NCBI GenBank assembly: GCA_009363875.1
Contig: CM018682.1
Span: forward strand, 57,062,031 to 57,126,030
Source of the DNA: Mikania micrantha
Lineage: Eukaryota; Streptophyta; Magnoliopsida; Asterales; Asteraceae
Length of the DNA: 64,000 bases
Reading direction: 5' to 3'
In this document: positions 9,531-22,708 of the stretch, piece by piece
Numbering within the stretch: the first letter of the stretch is position 1
Layout of the letters: each line of letters opens with the position of its first letter
Translations under genes and position numbers: made by a program
Notes under the pieces: generated by a model
Databases searched by the model: none
What the model saw: only the letters and a program-made list of their open reading frames with translations
What the model was told of the DNA's origin: nothing

Positions 9531-10768
9531 CCCGGATTCGCAAAGGATGAGGATCTGCCGAGATACCCTTGTGCGAACCCTACTATATCATCATCACCAT
9601 CAAGCTTCTGCATGTTTTCGATTGTTTCCTCCCTCCTACCGACCTGTTCTAGTCTGCGTGGTGTTTAAATGAGGGTATAGGGTCAGGGTGGTCGCGGTTT
9701 TAAGGTGGATGAACGAGGTGGTCGACCAAGGGTTAGAAAACCCTACTTTTTGTGATGTTCATGGCTTCATACCTTGATTTTGGCTAGATAAATTTTCAGA
9801 TCGTTTGTACTTCTAGATAGAGGATGTTGAGAGCTTCGTGTGGACACCAAAAACATAATATTTCAGCAAGGATTGAAGGAGTTATGGTGATTTGAAGGTG
9901 TAAATTTTTAGAAAGAGAGAGGACGACGGTTTTGAGAGCTAGAGAGAGATGAATGACATAAACGAGGAAAAATGCCTCGTTCATGTCTTATATACCCCGG
10001 GGGTATTCGGGTTCGTTTTAGTTGCTCGTTTTTCGTCTCCGTTGCGTTTCCAGATTATTACGCGCATTTTATGTATTTTAAAAAAAGTTTATTTGAATTA
10101 TTTTAAAGGTGGTTATCCCTAGTAAACGTTTTAATATTATTTTTCTTGACTTATTTTATCGAGATCGATTATTTTAAACGTTTCGTTAACTCGCGTCCAT
10201 TGCGCGTATTCAATGTAATTTAATTAAAATGAATTTATTATTTTTTTTAAATTTCTAAAAGATTGTGATCCCTAATAAATATTTAATATTCAACTTTCTT
10301 AAAGTATTATCGTTCATTTTGTTCTTCGTTATCGTTTCATCAGAACGTGTCACCTTCGCGCGTATTCTTTCGAATCGTCACCCGAACGAACACGACGTCG
10401 GTTTCACTTTTTGATTCTTTTTTTCTACTTTCAGATTTATATATACAGATCGTCACCTATACGAATAAGTCGTCGGTTTAGCATTCTGTAACGACATCCG
10501 TTATGATTTTGTTCCGTTTAACCTCACATACGTTTATACATAAAAGTATTAAATCAAGCATCTATGTGTCAGTTTAATGTTGTCTGATGTGTTTCTGACT
10601 GTTAAACCATGAGGTTTAAATTAGATTTTAGAACAATTACTTAATAGTTTAGTGTCAAGCATCAAGTGTCAATAGCATATACATAATTCAAGTAGTTTGT
10701 ACCTGAGTTACTGTGCAAGTTACTGTAGAGATCACTGTTCCGGCAACGTTTCCGGCACTGATGTTACA

Positions 10769-10783
10769 TTCTCCCCTTGTTAG
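10769..10783 (-). other. polypurine tract (B)
   Basis: Minus-strand CTAACAAGGGGAGAA directly before the LTR start TGTAACATC. It is preceded by a degenerate form of the AATTTCG/CGAAATT hairpin found in E and array A. Confidence 0.85.
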
Positions 10784-10802
10784 AGGAATTTCATCTCTAA
10801 AT

Positions 10803-13800
10803 TTAAGAATCATTATCCGGTACGGCTTCCTTTGTAAACAGTTGTGGATACTTGTGCTTCATGTGATCTTCGCGTTCCCAAGTAAACTCAGGTCTGCGCT
10901 TTGAGTTCCAACGAACCTTAACGATCGGGATACGGCTTCGCCTCAATTTCTTAACCTTGCGATCCATAATCTCCAAAGGTTCTTCGACAAAGTGTAAGTG
11001 TTTATCCAATTGAATTTCTTCAACTGGTATAACGAGTGATTCATCAGCGAGGCACTTCTTTAAGTTTGAGACGTGGAACAGGTCATGTACACCACTAAGT
11101 TCATCAGGTAACCTTAGTCTATACGCCACAGGACCAATGTGCTCAATGATCTCGAACGGTCCTACGTACTGTGGTGCTAGTTTGCCTTTCTTTGCAAAAC
11201 GGGCTACGCCTTTCCATGGGGATATCTTTCACATGACACGATCTCCCACTTGGAATTCCAATGGCTTGCGCCGCTTGTCGGCATAACTCTTTTGACTGCT
11301 TCGGGTTTCTTGTAGCCTTTGTTGTATCTGAGCAATTTTGTCTGTAGTTTCTTGAATGAGTTCTGGCCCGGTTTTTTGGTTATCTCCCACTTCAGACCAA
11401 CAGATCGGTATTAACATTTTCGACCATAGAGAGCCTCGAATGGTGCACATCCGATGCTACTATGATAACTGTTGTTGTAGGAGAATTCGATCAGTGGCAA
11501 ATGAGAATCCCAATTCCCACCGAAGTCTCGAACACAGGTTCTCAACATGTCCTCTAGGGTCTGTATAGTACGTTCGCTCTGACCATCCGTTTGTGGATGG
11601 AAGGCTGTACTCAAATTAAGTGTGTCCCTAGAGATTTCTACAATGATTGCCAGAACCTTGATGTGAATATGCTATCACGATCTGAGATAAGAGACAATGG
11701 CATACCATGGCGTACCACTATCTCGTTGATGTAGAGTTTTGCCAATTTATCCATCATGTAAGTTTCTCGCATTGGTAAGAAATGACTAGATTTGGTTAAT
11801 CGGTCAATGATAGCTCAAATAGTGTCATGACCACTGGAAGTGCGGGGTAGTTTGGTAACAAAGTCCATAGCTATCTGTTCCCACTTCCAAAGTGGAATTT
11901 TCGGCTGTTCCAGTAAACCTGACGGTTTGTGGTGTTCCGCCTTCACTTTGGCACACGTAAGGCGTCGACCAACGTACTTGGCTATGTGTTTCTTCATACA
12001 TGGCCACCAATAAAAAGCCCGTGAGTCTTGGTACATTTTATCAGCACCAGGATGTACTGAGTACTTGGTTTTGTGTGCTTCATCAAAGATAAGCTTTCTC
12101 AATTCATCCACTGCAGGAATCCGTACATGATCATTGTAGTAGATGATTCCATCAGGCTTTGTTTCGAATTGTTTTTCTGCTCCACAATCTAGTTCTTTCT
12201 TCAGGTTTCCTTGTTCAACAACCTCTTGTTGTGCTAGAATAATGTTGTCGTGTAAGCTTGTCTGCACAGTCATCCCCATTGCTCTGACGCGCAAGGGTCT
12301 GACCCGTTCCTTCCGACTCAAGGCATCAGCTACAACGTTTGCCTTGCCCGGATGATACTTGATTACACAATCATAATCATTCAGAAGTTCAACCCAACGT
12401 CGCTGTCGCATGTTGAGTTCCTTCTGATCGAATATGTGTTGCAGACTCTTGTGATCAGTAAATATGGTACACTTGGTGCCATATAAGTAATGTCTCTAAA
12501 TCTTTAATGCGAATACCACTGCTCCCAGTTCCAAATCATGAGTAGTGTAGTTCTTCTCATGAATCTTCAGTTCTCTTGAGCCATATGCGATAACTTTGTC
12601 TCGTTGCATCTGTACACAGCAGAGTCCCTTATGGGATGCATCACAGTACACTACAAAGTCATCACAACCGTCTGGAGAGATAAGATTGGATCATCACAAA
12701 ACTTTTCCTTAAGAGTTTGAAAGGCATCTTCTTGCTTCTGTTCCCAAACAAGCGGCTCGCTTTTCTGTGTTAGCTTGGTGAGTGGCAGGGCCATCTTAGA
12801 AAAGTTCGAGATAAACCTTCTATAATAGCTTGCTAAGCCTAGAAAGGAACGTATCTCCGTCGGTGTCTTCGGAGTATCCCAGTTCTTTATTGCTTCAATC
12901 TTGGCAGGGTCTACATGTATTCCCTCACTGTTGACTACACGACCCGGAAATTGAACCTCTTTTAACCAAAACTCACACTTATAAAATTTGGCATAGAGTT
13001 TATCTTCCTTCAACAGTTCCAAGATCATTCTAAGATGTTGCTCGTGCTCTGCTTTGCTTTTAGAGTAGATCAGTATGTCATCAATGAAAACAATGACAAA
13101 TTGATCTAAGTACGGCTTGCACACTCGGTTCATGAGATCCATGAAAACCGCAGGTGCATTCGTCAATCCAAAAGGCATCACCATAAACTCGTAATGCCCA
13201 TACCTGGTACGAAACGCCGTCTTTGGTATGTCTTCGTCTTGACCTCTGAGTTGATGGTATCCGGACCGTAAGTCAATCTACGAAAGGTACTGAGCTCCTT
13301 TTAATTGATCAAACAAATCATCAATCCTCGGTAATGGATACCGATTCTTGATGGTTAGTTTATTTAGCTCCCTGTAATCTATGCACATATGAAAGGATCC
13401 ATCCTTATTCTTCACGAACAAAACCGGAGCTCCCCAAGGTGAGTAGCTCGATCGGATGAAACCCTTGTCGAGTAGATCCTGTAGTTGATTCGGCAGTTCC
13501 TGCATCTCTGAAGGTGCTAACCTGTAAGGAGATTTAGCAACAGGCGTTGCTCCAGTAATCAAATCAATGCGAAACTCTACTGGTCGCACAGGTGGCAAAC
13601 CGGGTAGGTCTTCAGGAAATACTTCAAGGTATTCCTTTACTATCGGCACGTCTTGCATCGTTTTCTTGTCTTTCTCCTTCTCCACCACATGAGCCAAGAA
13701 AGTTATGCATTTCTTCTGAGGCACTTACGCGCTTTTATGCAAGATATGATTTTGACACTTCGCTTCGCTTGATCCCCATGAACTTCCAATGCACAATCAC

Positions 13801-14150
13801 TCGCCAATGGAATCTGAAGTAGCTTTTCGGAACATATGACTTCCACTCTATTGAGAGATAGCCAATCCATCCCAACAATGATGTCGAAACTGCCCAACTC
13901 CATCGGTAGCAAGTCGATGGTGAATGTGTGATCAGTGAGTGTAAGTGGGCAGTTCTTAAGTATAGTGCTAACTATGATTTGTTTCCCATTTGCTACTTCG
14001 ATAATGTAAGGGGAGTCTAAAGTTTCCTCAGTAAGTCTAAGTTGGCGTGCAAAGTCAAATGAAATAAAACTCTGGTCTGCACCAGTGTCAAACAGAATAG
14101 ATGCATAAGAGTCATGTAAAAGAAATTTACCAGTGACCACATTAGGGTCT
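10803..14150 (-). pseudogene. gypsy pol: PR-RT-RH-IN-chromodomain tail (B)
   Basis: Chromovirus Pol. In order: protease LFDTGADQSF (about 14060-14095); RT from YRLAPSEMQ to FVIVFIDDILIYSK with the FIDD catalytic motif (13090); RNase H (12400-12660); integrase zinc region, whose CxxC reads RRLTCAK with the first Cys lost; integrase core with HPQTDGQSERTIQ; C-terminal YRLRLPDELSGVHD; and a chromodomain-like tail PEFTWERED ending with TAA at 10803. It copies and integrates the element. Defects: 1-base deletions near 13715 and 12665, AAG to TAG at 13277, TGG to TAG near 12496, TGG to TGA near 11817 and a TGA near 11230. Element D holds the same gene with different lesions. Confidence 0.85.
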
Positions 14151-15445
14151 TGGCGTGCTTCATTGGCTCCGATAACAAAAGCCCTTCCACGAGGTGCTTG
14201 TGCTCCTTGTTGCACTCTCTTCGGGCAGTCTCTGGAGAAGTTACCCACTTCTCCACAATTATAGCATCCTCTGTTGTTGTTGTTGTTGTTTCCTGGGTTT
14301 GGTGGTGGAGGTAATGCTCTAGCAGCATTGTTGATAGCTTGTGATGCGGGAGTGCGGCACTGCGTAACCCAGTGGACGAATCGACCACAGTTTGTGCACT
14401 TCCTACACTGCACCATTGCAGAATGATGATACTTGCAGTGTGTACACTAAGGATGAACTCCAACATAGTTTTTAGGTGCAGCATTAGTAGGTACCGCAGG
14501 GGCTTGTCTCAGAGGTGCGGGCATCGCATAGTTCCTGACAACCTTTTGCTTCTTCTTTGGATGGTGTTCAGGCTTCTTTGAGGACTCATCCTTAGCTTTA
14601 CCCGAGTCATTCTTCAAAACTCCTGACTTTACCATTACGTCAGTGAGTTTTGCTGATAGAGAGATGGCTGACTCTAGAGTAGCAGGGTTTGCAGCCAGCA
14701 CGATTCTTTGAACGCAGGAGGGTAATCCTACCACATATCTATCGATCAGTTTCTCCAGAGTTGGCACCATCTCTGGCACCAAAGGTACCAATTCATGATA
14801 GCGTGTGGTGAAAGTCATGTGATCTGCTCCTTTCATCACATGGTTTGAGAGCTCAACTTCCAGCTTCTGTAGTTCATGCTTAGGACAGAATTCATTCCTC
14901 AGAAGGATTTTGAAATCTGCCCAAGACATTGCCAGTGCTTCGTCTCTGCCTCGAGCCCTGATCTGGGAGTTCCACCATGTTAAGGCCCATTTGCTGAAAG
15001 ACCCAGCAGCATATCGAACCTTGTGGTGTTTCGGACAACCGCTGATGTCCAAGGTGGTCTCCATCTTTTCTAGCCATTGGATCAGTCCAACAGCTCCTTC
15101 AACACCGGTGAAACTTGGCGGCTTGCATCCTACAAATGACTTGTAGGAGCAGTCCGAAGTAGTGCCAGTGTTTCCACTAGCTTCCCCCGTAGTGTGACCA
15201 GAATTGTTGCCATGGCCTTGAATCCTGTTTATCATCTCTAGGATGGCATCCTTCAGTTGGTTCGTCAGTTGACTGCTCAGAAGTGTTGCCAAAGCAACAG
15301 TACCAGGATCGAGAGCTGGAGCTGCATTTGGGTTAGCATGGGGATTTAGGGGAGGAGGAGGAGGTGGCAGTGGTGAATCAAGTGGTGTAGGGGTTGATGA
15401 ATGAGGTGTTGAGGCTTGCGGAGTCGGTTGTCTTCTGGGCGGCAT
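14151..15445 (-). pseudogene. gypsy gag: capsid and nucleocapsid (B)
   Basis: Structural protein that packages element RNA. Starts MPPRRQPTPQ; an upstream in-frame ATG at 15454 gives MIRMPP. N-terminal Pro-rich stretch, a conserved segment DPGTVALATLL, then the Retrotrans_gag capsid domain (SFVGCKPPSFTG, WALTWWNSQI, EFCPKHELQKLE) and a Lys-rich linker. The zinc region has CRKCTNCGRFVHW, then CYNCGEVGNFSRDC, where the zinc-binding His is replaced by Asn. A TAG (for CAG) near 14449 ends the first frame just before the zinc region. Usual length with the nucleocapsid is about 430 residues. Confidence 0.85.
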
Positions 15446-15509
15446 TCTGATCATAACCAAATGAGTGTTGGTTAGTGCAGTGATCGAACGCAAAAGACAC
15501 AATGCAAAC

Positions 15510-15615
15510 ATAAGTCCTATGTTCTCTACATGAGGGTTCCTAAGTTATAGTATAGGCCAAACCGTTTAAGTAAATGACCTATTATTCTCTATAACCTTGA
15601 GCTCCGATACCAATA
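15510..15615 (-). promoter_or_regulatory. primer binding site and conserved leader (B)
   Basis: TGGTATCGGAGCTCAAGG (plus coordinates 15595-15612) begins three bases inside the LTR end and matches the 3' end of initiator Met-tRNA apart from small changes. The next 80 bases, including AAACGGTTTGGCC and ACCCTCATGTAGAGAACATA, are nearly identical in D and both array-A copies, as expected for a priming or packaging region. Confidence 0.85.
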
Positions 15616-18600
15616 TGTCACACCCCCAGCCGGCGGGACGGATCGACTTCCCCGCCAGGTGGAAAGTTCTCGGGGCGTGATATCGTGAGTGATAATCGTG
15701 ATGATCAGATTGTTTACATAGCATCAACATTGAGAATAACTAAAGCACAATAAAGCATTAAACTAGGATTACTGAGTTAAATTACAACTGTCAATGTTTG
15801 ATAATTTAACTACATAAACCTATCAAAAGAATCAAATGTTTCTATCCTGTATCTGTACAAGATATCAAAAGTGACTTGCATCAATAACAAAATATGTGCT
15901 TTCCAAAAGTCTACTAGGTCCTCTAACTGGGCATCCTAGCATGCAATCCTGAGCCTTAGCTTACTCTTGTACATCACCTGAGAAAGCATGTAAGAAAAAA
16001 AAGTCAACACAATGGTTGGTGAGTTCATATATTTTAATTGTTGAAAAATAGCTTTAGCAAACCTGTTTCGGTAACAACCTTAACCTCATTAACATCACAT
16101 GTAATATCCAAATCGGTATGCTTATATATAGGGCATACGAAGGGGTCGAGCCTACAACCCGCCCAGACGCCATCCCACCACATACTAACCCACATATGAC
16201 ACTGTTGTTAATGAAAAATAAGCGTTTTACTTACAACCCAATCTCGTCTTCATCATAGCTTTTGCATACTGTTAAAAGTTTACAAGTTTATATCATTCAC
16301 ATATATTAGCTTTTAAGTCTGTTGTACAAGGATAAGAGTTTCACAAATCATAGTTTAGTTTCCACCAATCTCATGCATGGGTACAAGCTTTGCTCTAGCA
16401 TAGTTTAGCAATTATGTAGCCCACGGCTAGATACAAGCATTACTCTAGCATACTTTAGCCATTACGTATCTCATGAATCGATTTTAGCTTAGCATCAGAA
16501 TAGTTTAGCATTTACGTATCTCATATATGTAGATACAAGCCTTGCTCTAGCATAGTTTGGCATTTACATATCGCATATATATAGACACAAGCTGTGCACA
16601 CACATAGTTTAGCATTCACATATCTCATATATGCAGATACAAGCCTTGCTCTAGCATAGTTTGGCATTTACATATCTCATATATAGATAAAAGCTTTGCA
16701 TTCGTATAGTTTAGCTTACACATATTCCATGCATAGATACCAGCTTGCAATAGCATAGTTCAGCATTTACGTATCTCATGCGTAGATACAAGCTTAGCAT
16801 TCAGCACATAATCATAGCTTTTAGCATTTAGCATCTAGTATTAGCATATAGTTTGAGCATACAGTTCGTCACCTTCACATTAGCATATAGTTCAACATAT
16901 AGCTTGTAGCATTCGCATGTAGTGTTAGCTTTTAGTTTAACATGTAGCTTATAGCATTGACAATAGCATGTAGTTTGAGCATAAAGTTCATAGCATGAGC
17001 ACATAGTTTGAGCATGTAGCATGTAGCATTAGCATTTATGTCCAAGTCTTAGCTTCTAATTCACGATCCTGTATTGATTTCATGTTGTTTGCAACTTATA
17101 AGTATGAGTTGTAGTGATTTGTGTGTGTGTATGTGTTGCCCTAAAGTTGGCTAACACTTGTGAGTCTCGGTCTCTATTCGGCCCTGACTTAATTGTTTTA
17201 CTTATGTTACTATAACATGTCCTCATCTTGTATGTTAAGCTTACTCGTTGTCCTTATTAGCCTCCTACTAGTTTGTTGTGTCATAGTTGTGAGGGTTAAA
17301 GTTTCAACATTGTTTCTACATTCCGCTACCACCTTTGTAGTAAATAGAATTTATACCAATCATCCATGCGCGAAATCCCTGTTTATAGTTTTAGTGTATT
17401 ATGTGATCCTTAAATCATGTGGGCCGAATAAGTTATATGGGTCTCTTTGAAATTGTAGTGCTGGGCCGTGTAGGTGTGTGGGCTTAACAGTACGTATATG
17501 GGCTGGAAAAAGGGCCTTGGGTATGTGGGTTAAGTTAACCACATGAGCTAGACTAGTGGCCCTTGTCCGAATGGTTGAATCAACAATGTTGAATTCAAAG
17601 ATCCACTTGACCAGCGAACCTATTGATTTAGGAGGGTAAGGTTTGGCACAGTGAAGACCCCAAAGAACCTAAGAGTTCGTTTAGACAGGTTCGGTGCCCA
17701 GGGGTTCGGGGCATCACCCATAGGTTCGGTCATAGTATGGTTCGTGACTAAGCAGGTTCATGGCTCCCTAGGTTCGTGGCTCTCATTGGTTTGGCTGATG
17801 ACGTAGGTTCGCATGGCACCTGAAGGTCCGTCCCCTAAGGTTCGCATGTGTGAAGGTTCGGCTGCCTCCAAAGGTTCGGCTACAGGTGGTTCGGTGAGGG
17901 AGGTTCGGGGCTGGTGATGTGCAGCAGAGGTTCGGTGTTCCCAGGTGGGTTCGGCCATGAAGAGTCTCAATTGAGGACAGGTTCGTGACTCACAGGTTCG
18001 CCACCTAGATTCGCAGAGGGTGAGGTTCGGCCGAGATACCCTTGTGCTAACCCTACTGCATCATCATCACCATCAAGCTTCTGCGTGTTTTCGATTGTTT
18101 CCTCCCTCCTACCGACCTGTTCAAGTCTGCGTGTCGTTTAAATGAGGGTATAGGGTCCGGGTGGTCACGGTTTTAAGGTGGATGAACGAGGTGGTCGACC
18201 AAGGGTTAGAAAACCCTACTTTTCGTGATGTTCTTGGCTTCATACCTTGGGTTTGGCTGGATAAATCTTCAGATCGTTTGTACTTCTAGATAGAGGATGT
18301 TGAGAGCTTCGTGTGGACAGCAAAAACCCAAGATTTCACCAAGGATTGAAGGAGTTATGGTGATTTGAAGGTGTAAATTTCTAGAGAGAGAGGATGACGG
18401 TTTTGAGAGCTAGAGAGAGAGATATGAATAACATAAATGAGGAAAAATGCCTCATTCATTTCTTATATACCCCGGGGGTATTCGAGTTCGTTTCGGTTGC
18501 TCGTTTTTCGTCTCCGTTGTGTTTCCAGATTATTACGTGCATTTTATGTATTTTAAAAAAAATTATTTGAATTATTTTAAAGGTGGTTATCCCTAGTAAA

Positions 18601-19273
18601 CGTTTTAATATTATTTTTCTTGACTTATTTTATCGAGATCGATTATTTTAAACGTTTCGTTAACTTGCGTCCATTGCGCGTATTCTATGTAATTTAATTA
18701 AAATGAATTTATTATTTTTTTAAAAAAAATTTCTAAAAGATTGTGATCCCTAATAAATATTTAATATTCAACTTTATTAAAGTATTATCGTTCGTTTCGT
18801 TCTTCGTTATCGTTTCGTCAGAAAGTGTCACCTGCGTGCGTATTCGCTCGAATCGTCACCCGAACGAACACGATGTTGGTTTCAGTTTCTGATTCTTGTT
18901 TTCTACTTTAAAGTCATCGTTTCAGGATGTTTAAACTATCAAATTTATTCATACAGATCGTCACTATACGAATAATTCGCCGGTTTAGCATTTGTAACGA
19001 CATCCGTTATGGCTTTCTTCCGTTTAACCTCACATACGTTTATACATAAAAGCATTAAATCAAGCATCTGTGTGTCAGTTTAGTGATGTCTGATGTGTTT
19101 TTGACTGTTAAACCATGAGGTTTAAATCAGATTTTAGAACAATTGCTTAATAGTTTAGTGTCAAGCATCAAGTGTCAATAGCATATACATAATTCACGTA
19201 GTTTGTACCTGAGTTAATGTGCAAGTTATTGTAGAGATCACTGTTCCGGCAACGTTTCCGGCACTGATGTTAC
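15616..19273 (-). repeat. 5' LTR of element B
   Basis: A 3658-bp LTR. Starts at 19273 (TGTAAC, outermost base lost) and ends GGGTGTGACA at 15616 next to the PBS. TATA in CTTATATAC at 18462-18470 with CT-rich stretch beyond it. CGAACC cluster at 17640-18030. Acceptor-like CATGCTTTCTCAG/G at 15978-15990. Inverted-repeat module at 16079-16223. Relative to the other LTR it has lost about 225 bp at 17061, including the splice-donor-like site. Confidence 0.9.
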
Positions 19274-19486
19274 TCATCTCGACGACATTCTCGTCGATGA
19301 TACCATGCACTTCGTTGAAAAGCAGTTAAGATAATGGACATTAAAGTTAAAAAGCTCAAACGCATTAGAATTCCAATTGTCAAAGTACGATGGGAGTCGA
19401 AGCATGGTCCAGAATTCACCTGGGAACGGGAAGATCAGATGAAGCTTAAGTACCCACTTTTATTCACTACGGTCACTCCAAGTTGA
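19274..19486 (+). pseudogene. gypsy pol C-terminal tail (E)
   Basis: About 70 residues matching the chromodomain-like end of Tekay Pol: HLDDILVDDTMHFVEK, a 1-base shift near 19330, then VKKLKRIRIPIVKVRW and GPEFTWEREDQMKLKYP, ending TGA at 19484. Such tails are thought to guide integration. The upstream part was cut by the insertion of B. Confidence 0.85.
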
Positions 19487-19520
19487 ATTTCGGGACGAAA
19501 TTCCCTTAACTAGGGGAGAC
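19486..19520 (+). promoter_or_regulatory. pre-PPT hairpin and polypurine tract (E)
   Basis: AATTTCG-GGA-CGAAATT (19486-19502) is a perfect 7-bp inverted repeat with a 3-base loop, then CTAGGGGAGAC directly before the LTR. The same hairpin stands before the PPT in both array-A bodies. Confidence 0.8.
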
Positions 19521-20909
19521 TGTAACATCACTGTAATTCAGGCAATTACATTATGTACATGTTTGTTCTGTTAAGACCTGAAATGATAATTGATAATTAC
19601 TATGGATTATTGGATGTTATTATTATCACTGGTATACATTCGGAGGATGTATGATTATGAGCATAACCATGGGAAATCTAGGTTTAAATACAACTAGACA
19701 GAACCAGAGAGTTTATTGCAATTGAAATAATATGATATGGGTTGTTGATTTGGAATGGTAGTGGTATGGATTAGTTATTTTTTGGTTGCTAAACATAGTC
19801 AAGGACACATGGTCATGGTTTATCGAAATGGTGGTGGGACAGTGGCTGAGGCAGTTTCGACTGACCTCTACATATGCCCAATACATAAGCTTATTTCGGT
19901 CTATCATGGATGTGTCAGTGATATGGTTTAGTGGGATTTGGATTGGGAAATTATAATATTAAAGATAATAAACTAATGAAAGCATTATTAAAGATAAACA
20001 CGCGTTAGTGAGGTTACTATTATAAGTTAAAACGCGAATGTTATTTCAGAAATATTAACTTAATAATGTATTCGTGTGGGTGACGATTCGAACGAATATG
20101 ATTATTAGGAATAATATTCTGAAACGATATTCCACAAATCGTAAATCGAATCGAAATACGATACGAGCGTTGGATTCGGAAAGATGACCATCTTTACGAA
20201 TACGTACGTGAGTAACGCGTTTTGACGAGATAACGAAATAATACTTAACGACATTAAAATTAAGAAAAGGAATTTAAAAACGTTTATTAGGAATTACAAC
20301 CTAAGACGTATTTGAATGAATCGTTTAATTCAATAAATGATTTAACTAAAACATTTTACGAAACAACGTAATTAAAATCATTTTAGTAAAACAAAACATA
20401 ACTATTTAAAGGTTTTATGTTTTAAATATGTTTTACGAGTAAAACCGATCATTTAGGAAATATTATCGCGAAATAAATGAGACCGAGCACGCGGGGAACG
20501 ATACGGAGTATAAGAAGGATGTTTTCCTCCTTCTCCCTCATTCTTCCACCTTTTACTCTCTCTCTCTCTAGAACACAATCCCGTCACCTCTCTCTCTCTC
20601 TAACTTCTCTCTACCAAAACTTCTTCAAAACTCAACCATTGCACGAGAGCTTGGTGCCAAATCGTTCCAATGAGAGAGTAGAACAACAACCCACGAAAAT
20701 TTCAAGTGTTTGCACGCTATTTGAAAGTAGATCTAACACTTTACTTTTGTTTTCTTTCTTTAAACAACCGGTGCATTATAGAGTTTCTAAATCGATTATT
20801 TAACAAGTTTAAACTTTAACTGAAGCTACCTAAGCTAGTATTAGTGAGATGTTTGAGCATGCAACAGATTTGGGTCGATGATGCAGACGATGAACAGCTA
20901 ACAGGTGCA

Positions 20910-21410
20910 GGTCGAAAGGCCGAACCTCTGGTGGAGCTGGGCAGAAGGTGATGAACCTAGGTTGGCCGAACCCTAGACAGCCGCAGCATGTGTAGGGCCG
21001 AACCTCCTGGGTCCAGCACCATTGTGCCAGGAGAACCATAAGGACCGAACCTCCCTTAGTCGAACCTTGTGCCATCGAACCTCCTTCAGGCGAACCACGG
21101 AATGATGGCCGAACCTGCATGGTACCGAACCATAAGGTGGCGAACCCCTTGCTGCAAGCCTGCATGGATATTTCACGAACCCAAGTGCCACGAACCTTAG
21201 CACTTTAGCCGAAGCTATGAAGCTACGAACCATGGGTAGCCGAATCTTGAATCTGTACAAACCATTTGGGTCGAACCCTGCCTAACGAACCCTTCATCCT
21301 TGCAAACCCTTACCTTTGGCCGAACCCAAAGGAACGAACCTGAGGGGCTGCTAAACCGAAGTCATGGCCGAACCTTGAGCCACTTAAACCTTTGGATGGG
21401 CAGCGAACCT
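20910..21410 (+). repeat. CGAACC motif cluster, LTR of E
   Basis: More than twenty CGAACC or CGAACCT/CGAACCA words in 500 bases, sense orientation, unordered spacing. Same relative position (after TATA and CT-rich stretch, before the donor) as in B, array A and D. Confidence 0.85.
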
Positions 21411-22034
21411 AGGGAAAATAGTTGGGTCAAGGGCTGTTAAGACTTAAACATTTTAACTAAACGTTAAGGGGAATAAGAGAATAAGGTGATAGTGTATCTC
21501 CATGCATGCATAAATAATTACAAGGACCACCACCTTTTCTTAATAAACCTAAGTTGTAAATTTTGAGATTTCATACATTGATTATTTTATATGAGTAATC
21601 TAAGTATGATTTTTTTAAAGCTTAAGAATTAAATTTCATTAACTTAATTGATGGTGGTCAATTTAATTGAACGTGCATGCATGTATATATAAGTGTATGA
21701 TAAAGGTTATCACCTTGGAGTATACTTATTTATGAGGATACACGTAAGATATCATAAATTGTTATCATTATTGAATAATTAAGGCCAACAAGTTTAAATT
21801 ATATTTTGATAATGATGATTTATGTAGCAACAAGTAACATTCTAACTTAGGTAAAATAAACTAAGTTAATGTAATACTTATGAGTCTAAAGTAAACATAT
21901 ACGGACACTTAATGGAAATAAAACGCATATACTTATGAACACGAACATACGATAATTACAAGTTGATTGAATTGCTTTTGATTTCATAAACGTGAGCGCG
22001 CATACTACAAGAACACTGATTATAAGGAATTCAG

Positions 22035-22708
22035 GTGAGTTCTTATAACCTCCTTTTAAAATCATTTTGTTTTAAACTCGGAGGTGGAACATGTATACCA
22101 GATTTATATATTATGTTAATAACACATGGATGGGACCTGTTATATCGTTGTGATATTCGTAATATTGAATTATCATGATTCCATGAGTCGTTGTTGATGA
22201 CTTCGTTCATCCGTAATGATTGCATGTATTGTCACGTGGATTACCACAACTCCATGAGTCATTGTTGTTGACTTCGGTCTTCCGCAATGATTGCATGTAT
22301 TGTCACTTGGACTATCTCAACTCCATGAGTCGTTGTTGTTGACCTCGGTCATCCGCAATGATTGCATGTATTGTCACGTGGATTACCACAACTCTATGGG
22401 TCGTTCTCGTTGACTTCGGTCATCGGCAATGACTGCATGTATTGTCACTTATACTAATTGGAACTATTATTGGATGAGATTGGTTGAATATAAATGTTTG
22501 ACTATTTGTGATTACTTGAAATATGTGTTTGTTGTGTTTGTGTATGTGTTATGTGTTGATAGGGTTGGATTATCTCGCAGGTGCACATGTGGATTTTCTC
22601 AAAAAATTATAAACGTTCAAAATATTTTATGAACATTTTGAAACTTAAAAACTTATGATTACTCACCAACTACTTTGTAGTTGACACTTGTTTTTCTACA
22701 TGTTTCAG
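22035..22708 (+). other. predicted intron in LTR leader of E
   Basis: Donor TTCAG/GTGAGT at 22035 and acceptor TTTTTCTACATGTTTCAG/G ending at 22708, 674 bases apart. Both sites have counterparts at the same relative place in array A and D. No transcript evidence is available from sequence alone. Confidence 0.5.
22130..22447 (+). repeat. tandem repeats, about 71-bp unit
   Basis: Four to five copies with landmarks TTGCATGTATTGTCAC, ACAACTCCATGAGTC and TTGACTTCGGTCATCCGCAA. They lie within the predicted LTR intron of E. Array A has a similar-looking GAGTCTTGACATTGGTCAAG array at the same place. Confidence 0.85.

Larger units (their letters stand above)
7442..10768 (-). repeat. 3' LTR of element B, truncated by S1
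   Basis: Matches 16138-19273 almost end to end. The part equivalent to 15616-16137 is missing, replaced by S1. From the LTR start (10768) towards 7442: TGTAACATC end; TATA box in CTTATATACCCC at 9987-9998; CT-rich start region; CGAACC cluster at 9167-9530; GGCCCA-type boxes at 8700-9050; donor-like AAG/GTGAAT near 8515; tandem repeats at 7690-8130; and the start of the inverted-repeat promoter module at 7442-7528. ORFs in it are antisense to the element and not genes. Confidence 0.85.
7442..19273 (-). mobile_element. Tekay-type Ty3/gypsy element B
   Basis: Minus-strand chromovirus: 5' LTR (15616-19273), primer binding site, gag-pol, PPT, 3' LTR (7442-10768). The 3' LTR is cut on its left by S1. 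On the right, the LTR end meets plus-strand pol sequence of element E, so B inserted into E. Many stops and frameshifts and a 225-bp difference between the LTRs mark it as an old, inactive copy. Tekay/Del assignment rests on domain order, an initiator-Met primer site and the C-terminal PEFTWERED tail. Confidence 0.85.

Noticed and set aside
20477..20803. 108-codon ORF in the LTR of E
   Set aside because: Starts at the predicted transcription start and runs through the CT-rich leader. It has low-complexity Ser/Leu composition and no counterpart in other LTRs.
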